The notes beneath the pieces are model-generated. The model did not search any database and was not told where the DNA came from. It was given only the letters and a program-made list of their open reading frames with translations. From contig NZ_CP118527.1 in NCBI RefSeq assembly GCF_028885415.1, forward strand, positions 8,184,001 through 8,248,000: DNA of 64,000 bases. Reading direction: 5' to 3'. Positions 27,115-35,578 of the stretch are shown in pieces; positions within the stretch are counted from its first letter, which is position 1, and every line of letters begins with the position of its first letter. The position numbers were made by a program, and so were the translations under genes. The stretch comes from Streptomyces coeruleorubidus (lineage in GTDB: Bacteria > Actinomycetota > Actinomycetes > Streptomycetales > Streptomycetaceae).

Positions 27115-28656
27115 ATGGCCCCCACCCTCACCCCCAAATCCGGCACGACCTGGTCCGACGCCTGGCAGCGCTGCCTCGCCGTGGCGCCCGAGGCCTTCCA
27201 CGACGACCGGGTCCTCAACCTCTGGAACGCCGCCTGGCAGGCGGACGGCCGGGTCCTGCCCGCCGTCAGCCCCGTCGACGGCAGCCCGATCACCGGCCCG
27301 CCGCGCCTGGACGAGGCCACCGCCCGCCAGGCCGTGCGCGCCGCCCTCGATCAGCACCGCGCCTGGCGTCACCTCCCCCTGCCGGAGCGCCGGGCTCGCG
27401 TCGCCGCCACCCTCGACGCCCTCGCCGAACACCGCCGGCTGCTCGCCCTCCTGCTGGTCTGGGAGATCGGCAAGCCCTGGCGGCTCGCCCTGGCGGACGT
27501 CGACCGCGCCATCGACGGGGTCCGCTGGTACGTCGACGGCATCGAGGAGATGGTCGCCGGCCGGGCCCCGCTGGAGGGCCCGGTGTCCAACATCGCCAGC
27601 TGGAACTACCCGATGAGCGTGCTCGTTCACGCATTGCTGGTACAGGCACTGGCGGGCAACGCGGTCATCGCCAAGACCCCGACCGACGGTGGTGTCGCCT
27701 GCCTCACCCTGGCCTGTGCCCTCGCCGCTCGTGAGGGGATCCCCGTGACCCTCGTCAGCGGCAGCGGAGGCGAGCTTTCCCAGGCGCTGGTGCGGGCGCC
27801 CGAGATCGGTTGCGTCTCCTTCGTCGGCGGCCGCGACACCGGCGCCGCGGTGGCCACGGCCGTCGCCGACCTCGGCAAACGACACGTACTCGAACAGGAG
27901 GGACTCAACACCTGGGGCATCTGGAACTACTCGGACTGGGACGCGCTCACCGCGGTGATCCCGCGGCTCTTCGACTACGGCAAGCAGCGCTGCACGGCGT
28001 ACCCGCGCTTCGTCGTCCAGCGGCACCTGTTCGACGCGTTCCTGGCGGCGTACCTCCCGGCGGTCCGCACGCTCAGGGTCGGCCACCCGCTCGCCGTGGA
28101 GCAGCCGGACGACCCGTACCCGGAGCTGGACTTCGGGCCGGTCATCAACGCGGCCAAGGCGAAGGAACTCCAGGACCAGGTCGCCGAGGCGATCGAGCGC
28201 GGCGCCGTACCGCTGCACCGCGGCAGTCCGTCCGACGCCCGTTTCCTGCCCGGCCAGGACACCTCGGCCTACGTCCAGCCGGTCACGCTCCTCAACCCGC
28301 CCCCGTCCTCTCCGCTGCACCACGCGGAGCCGTTCGGCCCGGTCGACACGATCGTCCTGGTCGACACGGAGGCGGAGCTGCTGGCCGCGATGAACGCCTC
28401 CAACGGCGCGCTGGTGGCCACGCTGTCCACGGACGACCGGGCGACCTACGAGCGACTCGCACCGCAGATCCGCGCGTTCAAGACCGGCCACGGCCGGCCC
28501 CGTTCCCGTGGCGATCGCGACGAGCTGTTCGGCGGGCTCGGCGCGTCCTGGCACGGCGCGTTCGTCGGCGGCGAGCTGCTGGTGCGCGCGGTGACACGAG
28601 GACCGGCGGGGGAGCGGCTGCCGGGCAACTTCCCGGAGTACCAGTCGCTGCCCTGA
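27115..28656 (+). CDS. Aldehyde dehydrogenase family protein
   Basis: A 513-residue NAD(P)-dependent aldehyde dehydrogenase. The conserved segments are somewhat divergent: SNIASWNYPMSVLVHALLVQ at the usual PWNFP site, AGNAVIAKTPTDGG, SFVGGRDTGAAVA, the general-base Glu in HVLEQEGLNTWGIW, the nucleophile Cys in DYGKQRCTAYPRFV and the HHAEPFGPVDTIV region. It follows sucD by 44 bases with AGCGGAG before the ATG, so it is probably in the same transcript. It would oxidise an aldehyde made or used by the CoA-linked enzymes upstream. The substrate is unknown. Confidence 0.88.
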   Translation: MAPTLTPKSGTTWSDAWQRCLAVAPEAFHDDRVLNLWNAAWQADGRVLPAVSPVDGSPITGPPRLDEATARQAVRAALDQHRAWRHLPLPERRARVAATLDALAEHRRLLALLLVWEIGKPWRLALADVDRAIDGVRWYVDGIEEMVAGRAPLEGPVSNIASWNYPMSVLVHALLVQALAGNAVIAKTPTDGGVACLTLACALAAREGIPVTLVSGSGGELSQALVRAPEIGCVSFVGGRDTGAAVATAVADLGKRHVLEQEGLNTWGIWNYSDWDALTAVIPRLFDYGKQRCTAYPRFVVQRHLFDAFLAAYLPAVRTLRVGHPLAVEQPDDPYPELDFGPVINAAKAKELQDQVAEAIERGAVPLHRGSPSDARFLPGQDTSAYVQPVTLLNPPPSSPLHHAEPFGPVDTIVLVDTEAELLAAMNASNGALVATLSTDDRATYERLAPQIRAFKTGHGRPRSRGDRDELFGGLGASWHGAFVGGELLVRAVTRGPAGERLPGNFPEYQSLP

Positions 28657-28662
28657 GGGGGG

Positions 28663-28716
28663 CGTCCGACGCCGGTTGGTTGCCCCGTGGTCCGCCAGGG
28701 GCCCCGGCGTCGGACG
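28663..28716. terminator. Bidirectional terminator between aldehyde dehydrogenase and DUF2254 genes
   Basis: Outer perfect 13-base arms CGTCCGACGCCGG and CCGGCGTCGGACG enclose a 28-base loop that contains an inner GCCCC/GGGGC stem. The structure sits between two convergent stops (28656 and 28732) and can terminate both transcripts. Confidence 0.8.
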
Positions 28717-28731
28717 TCACAATGGCACCGG

Positions 28732-30063
28732 TCAGCCGATGCCCTGCCGGTCCGGGTGCAGGGCGAACGCGCGGTCCGAGGGGGCCGGCCCGGACCGGTC
28801 GACCGCCTGCCGGAGCAGCCCGCGATGGCGGAGCAGCGGCTCCCGCCGTTCCGGCGGCACGAGCAGGAGCAGGTCGTCCAGTCCGGCCAGCATGCGCCGC
28901 GTAACCTGCGGACTCCCGACGGCGCACCCCCGTACCTCGGTGAACCCGAGATCCACCAGCTCGGTCCACCCCGGCACGGGTTGCACCAGCCGCACCGCCC
29001 CGCCCCGGTCCCGGTGCAGGACGGCGTCGAGCGGTCGCCGGCCGAGCGCGGCCAGGAACTGGACGACACGGTCCAGCGCCTGGACGGCCGTCGTCGGATC
29101 GTTGATCGCGGACGACAGGGCGCGCAGCGCGATGTCGGACAACTGCCGCAGCCCGAAGCCGAGATCCTGGTGGTAGGTCCGCTCCACCCCCACCGAGATC
29201 GCGTAACGCAGCGCCCTGCGCGGCGGGACCGCTCCGCCGTGAACCGCCAGCACGGGCATCCCGGGCACCACGAAGTCGCCGATGCGCGGAATCAGCCGCA
29301 GCACGACCCCGTGTCTGCGCGCCACTCGTACCAACCGCGCGAAGTGCACGTCCCGCAGCACCCCCGCCCGGCCCTCGTGCGGTACCCACGCGGTCGCGGG
29401 ACCGAGGCGGGCGGCGTCCTGTCCGCCCGTCGGCACGGGCATCGAGGCGGCCACCCGGAACGACTCCGTGGCGATCCGCGCGATCACATGGCTGATCCGC
29501 ATCAGCCGCAGGGTGGTGTTCACGTACAGCACGAAGAGCAGCAGGCTCAGCGCGACCATGCAGAGGGTGAGGACCGACTGCACCAGAGGCACCGTGGTCA
29601 CGGCACGCGGGTCGTCGACGCTGTCGAAGGAGGCCAGAACCAGCAGGGTCAGTACGAAGGTCGCCAGGAAGACAGCGAAGGTCGCCTTGGTGATCCGGCT
29701 CCGGACGAAGAGCCGCACCACGCGCGGGGTGAACTGTCCGCTCGCCATCTGCACGGCCACCAGCGAGATGCTGAAGACCACGCCGATGAAGGTCATCATC
29801 GCTGAGCCGACCGCGCTCACCACCGCCTTCGCGTCCTGAGCGAACCGCAGCAGCTCGTCGAGCGTGTCGTAGTCGCCCTGTTCCTGGAGCGCTTCGACGA
29901 TGGCCGTGTCCAGTGCCTGGGCCCCCAGCCAGACCACGAAGACGCTCACCATCGCCGCGGTGGGGGCGAACCAGAACGTGTCCCGCAGATGCTCCCTGAG
30001 CGGTGACAGCGCGCGCGGGCGCTGCCCCGCTGTAGAGCCCCGCGTAACCATCCAGTCACTCAT
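28732..30063 (-). CDS. DUF2254 membrane protein
   Basis: A 443-residue protein with four predicted membrane segments in its first half (TFWFAPTAAMVSVFVVWLGA, AMMTFIGVVFSISLVAVQMA, FAVFLATFVLTLLVLASF and SVLTLCMVALSLLLFVLYV). The motif SGQFTPRVVRLF, the soluble domain with RTYHQDLGFGLRQLSDIALRAL and SSAINDPTTAVQALDRVV are hallmarks of DUF2254. The family function is unknown. A TAGGGT box lies about ten bases before the ATG, so the transcript may have a very short or no leader. It is monocistronic, facing a terminator on one side and the tRNA-Leu gene on the other. Confidence 0.9.
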   Translation of the reverse strand: MSDWMVTRGSTAGQRPRALSPLREHLRDTFWFAPTAAMVSVFVVWLGAQALDTAIVEALQEQGDYDTLDELLRFAQDAKAVVSAVGSAMMTFIGVVFSISLVAVQMASGQFTPRVVRLFVRSRITKATFAVFLATFVLTLLVLASFDSVDDPRAVTTVPLVQSVLTLCMVALSLLLFVLYVNTTLRLMRISHVIARIATESFRVAASMPVPTGGQDAARLGPATAWVPHEGRAGVLRDVHFARLVRVARRHGVVLRLIPRIGDFVVPGMPVLAVHGGAVPPRRALRYAISVGVERTYHQDLGFGLRQLSDIALRALSSAINDPTTAVQALDRVVQFLAALGRRPLDAVLHRDRGGAVRLVQPVPGWTELVDLGFTEVRGCAVGSPQVTRRMLAGLDDLLLLVPPERREPLLRHRGLLRQAVDRSGPAPSDRAFALHPDRQGIG

Positions 30064-30128
30064 GGTGTGACCCTAGGCGCATCGGAGCCCGAGGTCCCGG
30101 ACCCCCGCCCTGGGGAAGGAAACGCAGG

Positions 30129-30157
30129 TGAAAGGCACTGCGAAACCTTGGTATGGT
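30129..30157 (+). promoter_or_regulatory. Possible promoter of the tRNA-Leu gene
   Basis: TGAAAG at 30129-30134 and TATGGT at 30152-30157 are separated by 17 bases and lie about 50 bases before the mature tRNA. The -10 element is a reasonable Streptomyces housekeeping match; the -35 is weak. The assignment rests on position and spacing only. Confidence 0.4.
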
Positions 30158-30205
30158 TGTCCATGTCGCCGCGGGGCAGAGCCCTGGCAAGGCGGCAGAC
30201 ACCTG

Positions 30206-30290
30206 GTCCGGGTGGCGGAATGGCAGACGCGCTAGCTTGAGGTGCTAGTGCCCTTTATCGGGCGTGGGGGTTCAAGTCCCCCCTCGGACA
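30206..30290 (+). tRNA. tRNA-Leu (anticodon GAG)
   Basis: An 85-base class II tRNA. The acceptor stem is GTCCGGG paired with CTCGGAC (one G-T), with discriminator A at 30290. The anticodon stem CTAGC/GCTAG encloses the loop TTGAGGT, giving anticodon GAG (reads CUC and CUU). The extended variable arm typical of tRNA-Leu follows, and the T arm contains GGTTCAAGTCC. CCA is not encoded. CUC is one of the most used Leu codons in such high-GC genomes, so this is a main-stream tRNA. A terminator with a TTTT run follows. Confidence 0.96.
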
Positions 30291-30310
30291 CTTGCTTCAG
30301 CTGCACGTGA

Positions 30311-30340
30311 GGTGCCGGCCGGTTCTGGTCGGCACCTTTT
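30311..30340 (+). terminator. Intrinsic terminator of the tRNA-Leu transcript
   Basis: Ten-base arms GGTGCCGGCC and GGTCGGCACC (one G-T) with a six-base loop are followed directly by TTTT. It begins 20 bases after the tRNA and is the only terminator in the window with a clear U tract. Confidence 0.9.
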
Positions 30341-30361
30341 CCGTGTTCTCCGCCCGGCTCG

Positions 30362-31744
30362 TCACGCTGAGTGATTCCTCGCAAGCCGGGCTGCGATGAC
30401 CATGACGACGGTGGACATCAGGGCGATGCCGGCGCCGACGTAGAGCGGTGAGGCGTAGCCGAAGCCCGCGGTGATGGCCAGGCCTCCGAGCCAGGCGCCG
30501 AGGGCGTTGCCGACGTTGGACGCGGACACGTTGGCGCTGGCGGCCAGTGCCGCCCCGTGCGCGAAGTCGGTGACCCGCGTGATCATCCCGGGCACGCCGG
30601 CGAACCCGGTCACGCCCATCACGAACACCAGGACGACCGAGGCGGTCGCGCTGCCGGCCAGCAGCCCGAACAGGGCCAGGGTGAGGGTGAGTCCGAGCAG
30701 GGCCATGACCAGGGCACGGTCGCGGTCGCGATCGGCCGCGCGCCCCCCGACCAGGTTCCCGACGACCAGGCCGACGCCGTACACCATCAGCAGCCAGGCG
30801 ACATCCGCCGAGGCGAAGCCGCTGACCTCGGTGAACGTGTAGGCGATGTAGCTGAAGGCGCCGAACATCCCGCCGTAGCCGAGCGCGGTGGCCGTCAGCG
30901 TCAGCCAGACCTGCCAGGACCGGAACGCCCGCACCTGTTCCCGCAGGCCGCCGGGCGGCACCGGGTCCGGCTCGGCTTCACCCGTCCCTGCCGCCGGCTT
31001 GGGCGGTGCCGGGTCCGCCCCTGCGGCCGGCCGTACGCGGCCCGCCCACGCGGGCACCAGCGCGGCGATTCCCGCCAGCGCGAGCACGCCGATCGCGGTC
31101 ACCGCCCAGAACGCCGCCCTCCAGCCCCAGCGCTCACCGACAAGGGCGCCGAACGGCACGCCCAGTACGTTCGCGACCGTCAGTCCGGCGAACATGATCG
31201 CCACGGCCTGGGACTTCTTCTCCGGCGCGACCAGACTGCGCGCGACCAGCGAGCCGATGCCGAAGAACGAACCGTGGCACAACGCCGCGACGATCCGCCC
31301 GATCATCATCACCGTGTAGTTCGGCGCGATGGCGGAGAGCAGGTTGCCGACGACGAACAACGCCACCAGGCCGACCAGGACCTGCTTGCGGGGCAGCCGT
31401 GCCGTCGCCGCGGTCAGCGCGATCGCCCCCGCCGCGACACTCAGCGCGTATCCGGAGATCAGCCGGCCCGCGGCCGCCTCGGACACGGTGAAACTCGACG
31501 CGACCTGCGGTAGCAGCCCGGCGATGAGGAACTCGGTCAGACCGATACCGAAACCACCGAGTGCCAGCGCGACGAGTCCACTCGGCATCCGCCGCCGTGT
31601 GATGTCGTGCTCCTGTAAGACCGGTATGGAGCTGTCGTCGCCCATATGGCTGGCGTGGCCTCTCGTGTGGGTTTCTGGTGGATTAGGTGTGATCGCGGGT
31701 GGTGAGCACGGGATTTCGGGCTGGCACGGTCCGATTTCGCGCAT
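30362..31744 (-). CDS. MFS transporter (drug:H+ antiporter-1 / AraJ-like)
   Basis: A 12-helix MFS protein. The transport domain starts near residue 55 (SGLVALALGGFGIGLTEFLI) and has the DHA1 motifs YALSVAAGAIALTAATARLPRK, GRIVAALCHGSFFGIGSLVA and, after a Pro/Ala-rich central loop, GNLVGGRAADRDRDRALV. This subgroup exports small molecules or sugars. Two starts are possible. The ATG at 31744 lies four bases after the ABC gene stop with AGGAAG at good distance, which favours coupling. The ATG at 31645 would remove 33 unusual Pro-rich residues but has a weaker upstream signal. Same-strand position after two ABC exporter genes makes it part of an efflux operon. Confidence 0.88.
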   Translation of the reverse strand: MREIGPCQPEIPCSPPAITPNPPETHTRGHASHMGDDSSIPVLQEHDITRRRMPSGLVALALGGFGIGLTEFLIAGLLPQVASSFTVSEAAAGRLISGYALSVAAGAIALTAATARLPRKQVLVGLVALFVVGNLLSAIAPNYTVMMIGRIVAALCHGSFFGIGSLVARSLVAPEKKSQAVAIMFAGLTVANVLGVPFGALVGERWGWRAAFWAVTAIGVLALAGIAALVPAWAGRVRPAAGADPAPPKPAAGTGEAEPDPVPPGGLREQVRAFRSWQVWLTLTATALGYGGMFGAFSYIAYTFTEVSGFASADVAWLLMVYGVGLVVGNLVGGRAADRDRDRALVMALLGLTLTLALFGLLAGSATASVVLVFVMGVTGFAGVPGMITRVTDFAHGAALAASANVSASNVGNALGAWLGGLAITAGFGYASPLYVGAGIALMSTVVMVIAARLARNHSA

Positions 31745-31748
31745 GATC

Positions 31749-33698
31749 TCACTTCCTTGTGTCGTGGAGTGCGGCGTACCGGCCCCTCCGTGCCGTGAGT
31801 TCGGCGTGCCCGCCCTTCTCGACCACGCGTCCGTCCTCCATGACGAGGATGGTGTCCGCGTTCCTGACCGTGGACAGCCGATGGGCGATCACGATGCTGG
31901 TCCGTCCGCGCAGCAGGCGGGCGGAGGCTTCGCGGATCAGTACTTCGGTGCGGGCGTCCACCGCGCTCGTCGCCTCGTCCAGCACCAGCACGTCGGGGTC
32001 GGAGAGGAAGACCCTGGCAAGGGCGATCAGTTGCATCTGACCGGTGCTGAGGCCGCCGCCGTCCTCGCCCACCACGGTGGCGTAACCGTGCGGGAGTGCC
32101 CGGACGAAGTGGTCGGCGCAGGCCGCCCGGGCCGCCCGCCGGATGTCGTCCTCGCTCGCGTGGTCGACTCCGTAGGCGATGTTCTCGGCGATGGTTCCGG
32201 TGAACAGCCAGGGGTCCTGGAGCACGGCGCGCACCTGTCGGTGCAGGACGTCACGGGGCAGCTCGGCGATGTCCGTGCCGTCGAGCAGGACGCGTCCGGA
32301 CCACGGCGCGTAGAACCCCAGGAGCAGGTTGACGACCGTGCTCTTGCCTGCGCCGGTGGGGCCGACGATCGCCACCGTCTCCCCGGGCCGCGCATCGAAC
32401 GACAGGCCGTCGAAGAGCACGCGGCCGGGCCCGTATCCGAAGGTGACGTCGTCGAACCGGATCCGCCCGGAGACCCTGTCCGCAGGTGCGGTGGTCCTGG
32501 CGGGCGCGTGCGTCTCCGGCGCATCGAGGAGCGTCCGGACACGCCGGGCCGAGCTCAGGCCCGACTGGAGCACACCGACGACGGATGCGACGGCCGACGC
32601 CGGGCCGCCGAGCTGGAGTGTGTACGTGACGAACGCCTGGACGTCACCGACGGACAACTCGCCGCTCGCCGCACGCAGTCCGCCCAGGACCGCGACGAGC
32701 ACGTAGCCGAGGTGGCCGATGAACTTCGTCGCGGGGCTCATGACTCCGGCGAGGAACTGGGCCCGCAGACCGGCCCGGTGGAGCCGCCGGTTCCGCTCGG
32801 CGAACGCCTGCTCGGCCCTGTCCGTCCGTCCCTGGGCCACGAGTTCGGTATGTCCGGTGACGGCTTCCTCGACGAAGGCGTTCACCTCGCCGACGGCGTC
32901 CCACTGCCGCGCGTACTGCGGACGCGAGTGCCGGGCGAGTGCTCTCGTGACGAGTGCGGACGCGACCAGCATGCCCACCGCCACCACCGTGAGCGCCGGG
33001 GACAGCCACAGCATGGCGGCGAGCAGTCCGACGACAGCGAGCAGTGCCGCGGTGATCTGGGTGAGGGCCTGCTGGAGGGTCATCGACGTGTTCTCGATGT
33101 CGTTCGTCATCCTCGACAGGACGTCACCGCGCGGCCTCGCGTCGAGGTACGCCATCGGCAGCCGGGACAGTTTGGCCGAGACCGCCTCCCGCAGCCGGTA
33201 GGCGGTGTGCTGCGCCACGGTCTGGGCCAGCCGGCCACGCCCCCAGGCGGCGGCCGCCGAGGCGAGGACGAGCACCGCGGCCAGGACCAGGAGCCCGCCG
33301 ACCGCCGGGAGGTCGACGCCCTCGGCACCGCGCAGACCGGCCACGACGAGGTCGGTGACCGCTCCCAGCAGCCGGGGGACGACCAGGGACAGGGCGACGC
33401 TGAGGGCGCTGAGCAGGAGGCAGGCGACCAGCCCGGTGCGTTCGTGCGCGGCGGCGGCCATCAGACGCAGCGCCGGCCCGGCGGACGTCGCCTTCTCCTC
33501 GGCCTTGTTCTTCTCGTGCCCGTCCTTCCCATGCCTGTCCTTCTCGCGCCCGTTCTCCTCAGGCCTGTTCTCCTCAGGTCCGTTCTCCGCGGGCCCGTTC
33601 TCCTCAGGCCTGTTCTCCGCGCACCCGTTCTCCTCAGGCCCGTTCACCTCGTCCTCGACCGACTCGTGCTCGTCGGCGCGGCCTTCCCCGAGAGTCAC
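31749..33698 (-). CDS. ABC exporter half-transporter (permease-ATPase fusion) with repeat-rich N-terminus
   Basis: A 649-residue type IV ABC exporter subunit. Residues 19-68 are a charged low-complexity run of ten 5-residue units like NGPEE. The transmembrane domain follows at about 80-370 with six helices, then the ATPase: Walker A GPTGAGKSTVV, Q-loop region VRAVLQDPWLFTGT, signature LSTGQMQLIALAR (Ser-Thr-Gly-Gln variant), Walker B VLVLDEATSAVD and the H-loop IAHRLSTV. The GTG start at 33698 overlaps the stop of the partner gene (GTGA) and has GGAGAC before it. It should form a heterodimer with the partner and export a hydrophobic compound or peptide. Confidence 0.92.
   Translation of the reverse strand: MTLGEGRADEHESVEDEVNGPEENGCAENRPEENGPAENGPEENRPEENGREKDRHGKDGHEKNKAEEKATSAGPALRLMAAAAHERTGLVACLLLSALSVALSLVVPRLLGAVTDLVVAGLRGAEGVDLPAVGGLLVLAAVLVLASAAAAWGRGRLAQTVAQHTAYRLREAVSAKLSRLPMAYLDARPRGDVLSRMTNDIENTSMTLQQALTQITAALLAVVGLLAAMLWLSPALTVVAVGMLVASALVTRALARHSRPQYARQWDAVGEVNAFVEEAVTGHTELVAQGRTDRAEQAFAERNRRLHRAGLRAQFLAGVMSPATKFIGHLGYVLVAVLGGLRAASGELSVGDVQAFVTYTLQLGGPASAVASVVGVLQSGLSSARRVRTLLDAPETHAPARTTAPADRVSGRIRFDDVTFGYGPGRVLFDGLSFDARPGETVAIVGPTGAGKSTVVNLLLGFYAPWSGRVLLDGTDIAELPRDVLHRQVRAVLQDPWLFTGTIAENIAYGVDHASEDDIRRAARAACADHFVRALPHGYATVVGEDGGGLSTGQMQLIALARVFLSDPDVLVLDEATSAVDARTEVLIREASARLLRGRTSIVIAHRLSTVRNADTILVMEDGRVVEKGGHAELTARRGRYAALHDTRK
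33495..33644 (-). repeat. Ten degenerate 15-bp repeats in the ABC exporter N-terminus
   Basis: A run of ten 15-base units encodes pentapeptides of the form (N/D)-(G/R/K)-x-(E/A/G)-(E/K) at residues 19-68 of the ABC exporter. Units such as NGPEE, NRPEE and NGPAE recur. The segment lies before the first membrane helix, in the cytoplasm, and is highly charged. Confidence 0.8.
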
Positions 33699-35470
33699 GA
33701 CGTCTCCACTCGGCCGCCGCGCGCGAGGACGATCTCCCGGTAGACGGTGTTGTCCGCCAGGAGGTCGGCGTGCGGGCCCTGTCCGACCACGCGTCCCCGG
33801 TCCAGTACGACCACGCGGTCCGCCGTCCGCAGCGTGGCCAGGTGCTGGGAGACGACGAGGCACGCGGCCCCGCGTGTCTCGGCCTGGAGGACGGCGTGCA
33901 GCCGTGCGGCGGTGCCGGTGTCCAGGGCGGAGAAGGGCTCGTCGAGGAGGTATACCGACGGCCGTTTGAGCAGCAGTTGGGCGACGGCCAGACGCTGGCG
34001 CTGTCCGCCGGACAGGTTCACGCCGCCCGCGCTCACCGGGGCGTCCAGTCCGTGACCGGCCGCCTCGACGAAGTCCCGGGCCTGTGCCAGCTCCAGCGCT
34101 CGCCACAGCGCCGCGTCGTCGGCCCCGGGGGCTCCTCGGCGCAGGTGTTCGGCAACGGTGCCCGAAAAGAGGTACGGCCGCTGCGTGACGAGGCCGACCG
34201 CCTCGGCCAGCGTCTCGCGGTCCAGTTCGCGCACGTCCCGCCCGCCCACGATGACCCTGCCGCCGTCGGGGTCGCCCAGCCTGGCCACCAGGTGCAGCAG
34301 GGTCGTCTTGCCGCTGCCGACCGCCCCGGTCAGCACGACCGTCTCACCGGGAGTCACGGCCAGCGAGACCGAGTGCAGCGCGGCGTCCCGCGCGCCCGGG
34401 TAGCGGAAGTCCACGGATTCGATCACCACCCCGGGCGGGTGGACGGGCCTGCCCGCGCCCTGCCGTGGCAGGGCGACGGTGGCCCTGGTCCGGAGCACCT
34501 CCCGTACCCGCCCGACACTGGCCCCTGCGCGCGAGGCCTGGAGGAAGACGCCCATGGCCATCATGACCGCCTGAAGCATCAGGGACAGGTAGTGCAGGAA
34601 GGCGACGACCGTGCCCATCTCGACGTCGCCCGCGGCCACGCGCACACCGCCGAACCACAGCACGGCGATCGAGGACAGTTCGATGACGACGGTGAACGTC
34701 GGCATGATCAGGGCCTGGGCCCGGCCGAGGGCGAGACCGGTGCGCATCATCGCCCGGTCGGCGCCCCGGAAGCGGGCCTCCTCATGGCTGTCGCGGTCGA
34801 ACGACCGGGTGGTGCGGATGCCGGCCAGGCGTTCCCGTGTGATCCGGTTGATGTGGTCCAGGCGCTGCTGCACGGCGGCGGACAGCGGCAGCGTCCGGCG
34901 CAGGACGAGCCAGAGTGCCACGGTGAGCGTCGGCAGGACCACCGTCAGCACGAGTCCCAGCGGGGCGTCCTGACGCAGGGCCAGTAGGGCGCTGCCCACC
35001 GCGGTGAGCGGGGCGACGACCATTACCGTCAGGGCGTTGAGGGCGAGTTGCTGGATCTGCTGCACGTCCTGGGTGGAACGCGTGATGAGACCGGCACGCC
35101 CGATACGGCTCACCTCGTGGGCGGAGAGCGCCAGGACCCGGGAGAACACGGCCTGGCGCAGCTCCCGTCCCCAGGCCAGCGCGACCGTGGCGCTCAGGTA
35201 TGCCGCACAACCCGCGCAGAGCGCCTGAGCGCAGGTCACGGTCAGCATCGCCGCGCCGACTTCGAGGACCTGGCGACTGTCGCCTCTGAGCACGCCGTCG
35301 TCGATGACGTCCGCGTTCAGCGCGGGAAGCCGGAGCATCGCCAGCATCTGCCCGGTCTGGAGCAGGGCCACCAGGCCGAGCCGACGCCGCATGGGGCGAC
35401 TGACGGCGTGTAAGAGCAAGAGGTCCTCCCGAGGACGGCGACCCACGCGGGGCGGGGCCGGTGGTCCCAC
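33695..35470 (-). CDS. ABC exporter half-transporter (permease-ATPase fusion)
   Basis: A 591-residue subunit with the transmembrane domain at about residues 15-310 and a C-terminal ATPase: Walker A TGAVGSGKTTLLHLV, Q-loop GLVTQRPYLFSGTVAE, signature LSGGQRQRLAVAQLL and Walker B VYLLDEPFSALD. The residue after Walker B is Pro rather than Ala-Thr and the usual catalytic Glu is present (DEP). The H-loop is SQHLATL. The GTG at 35470 is preferred because GAGAGG stands six bases before it; a TTG nine codons earlier lacks one. It overlaps its partner by four bases and is divergent from a MarR regulator, the usual arrangement for a regulated multidrug or antibiotic efflux pair. Confidence 0.92.
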   Translation of the reverse strand: MGPPAPPRVGRRPREDLLLLHAVSRPMRRRLGLVALLQTGQMLAMLRLPALNADVIDDGVLRGDSRQVLEVGAAMLTVTCAQALCAGCAAYLSATVALAWGRELRQAVFSRVLALSAHEVSRIGRAGLITRSTQDVQQIQQLALNALTVMVVAPLTAVGSALLALRQDAPLGLVLTVVLPTLTVALWLVLRRTLPLSAAVQQRLDHINRITRERLAGIRTTRSFDRDSHEEARFRGADRAMMRTGLALGRAQALIMPTFTVVIELSSIAVLWFGGVRVAAGDVEMGTVVAFLHYLSLMLQAVMMAMGVFLQASRAGASVGRVREVLRTRATVALPRQGAGRPVHPPGVVIESVDFRYPGARDAALHSVSLAVTPGETVVLTGAVGSGKTTLLHLVARLGDPDGGRVIVGGRDVRELDRETLAEAVGLVTQRPYLFSGTVAEHLRRGAPGADDAALWRALELAQARDFVEAAGHGLDAPVSAGGVNLSGGQRQRLAVAQLLLKRPSVYLLDEPFSALDTGTAARLHAVLQAETRGAACLVVSQHLATLRTADRVVVLDRGRVVGQGPHADLLADNTVYREIVLARGGRVETS

Positions 35471-35538
35471 CGTGACCCTCTCGCTCCCAGATGGCAAGCC
35501 ATTGCTTCTTACATTCGTGGATCGATTCGTGTCATCAG

Positions 35539-35573
35539 TCGGTATACCGAAAGAACGCCAAGTGTTAGCTTGG
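35539..35573. promoter_or_regulatory. Candidate MarR operators in the ABC/MarR divergent region
   Basis: Two inverted repeats lie in the 108-base gap. A perfect 12-base palindrome TCGGTATACCGA is at 35539-35550, and CCAAG-N6-CTTGG is at 35558-35573, ending six bases before the MarR start codon. MarR proteins commonly bind such short palindromes over their own promoter and that of a divergent efflux operon. Confidence 0.55.
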
Positions 35574-35578
35574 TAAGT

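Noticed and set aside
30206-30290. Integration site (attB) at the tRNA-Leu gene with a mobile element
   Set aside because: No integrase and no repeat of the tRNA 3' end was noticed near it; the flanking genes look like ordinary chromosomal genes.
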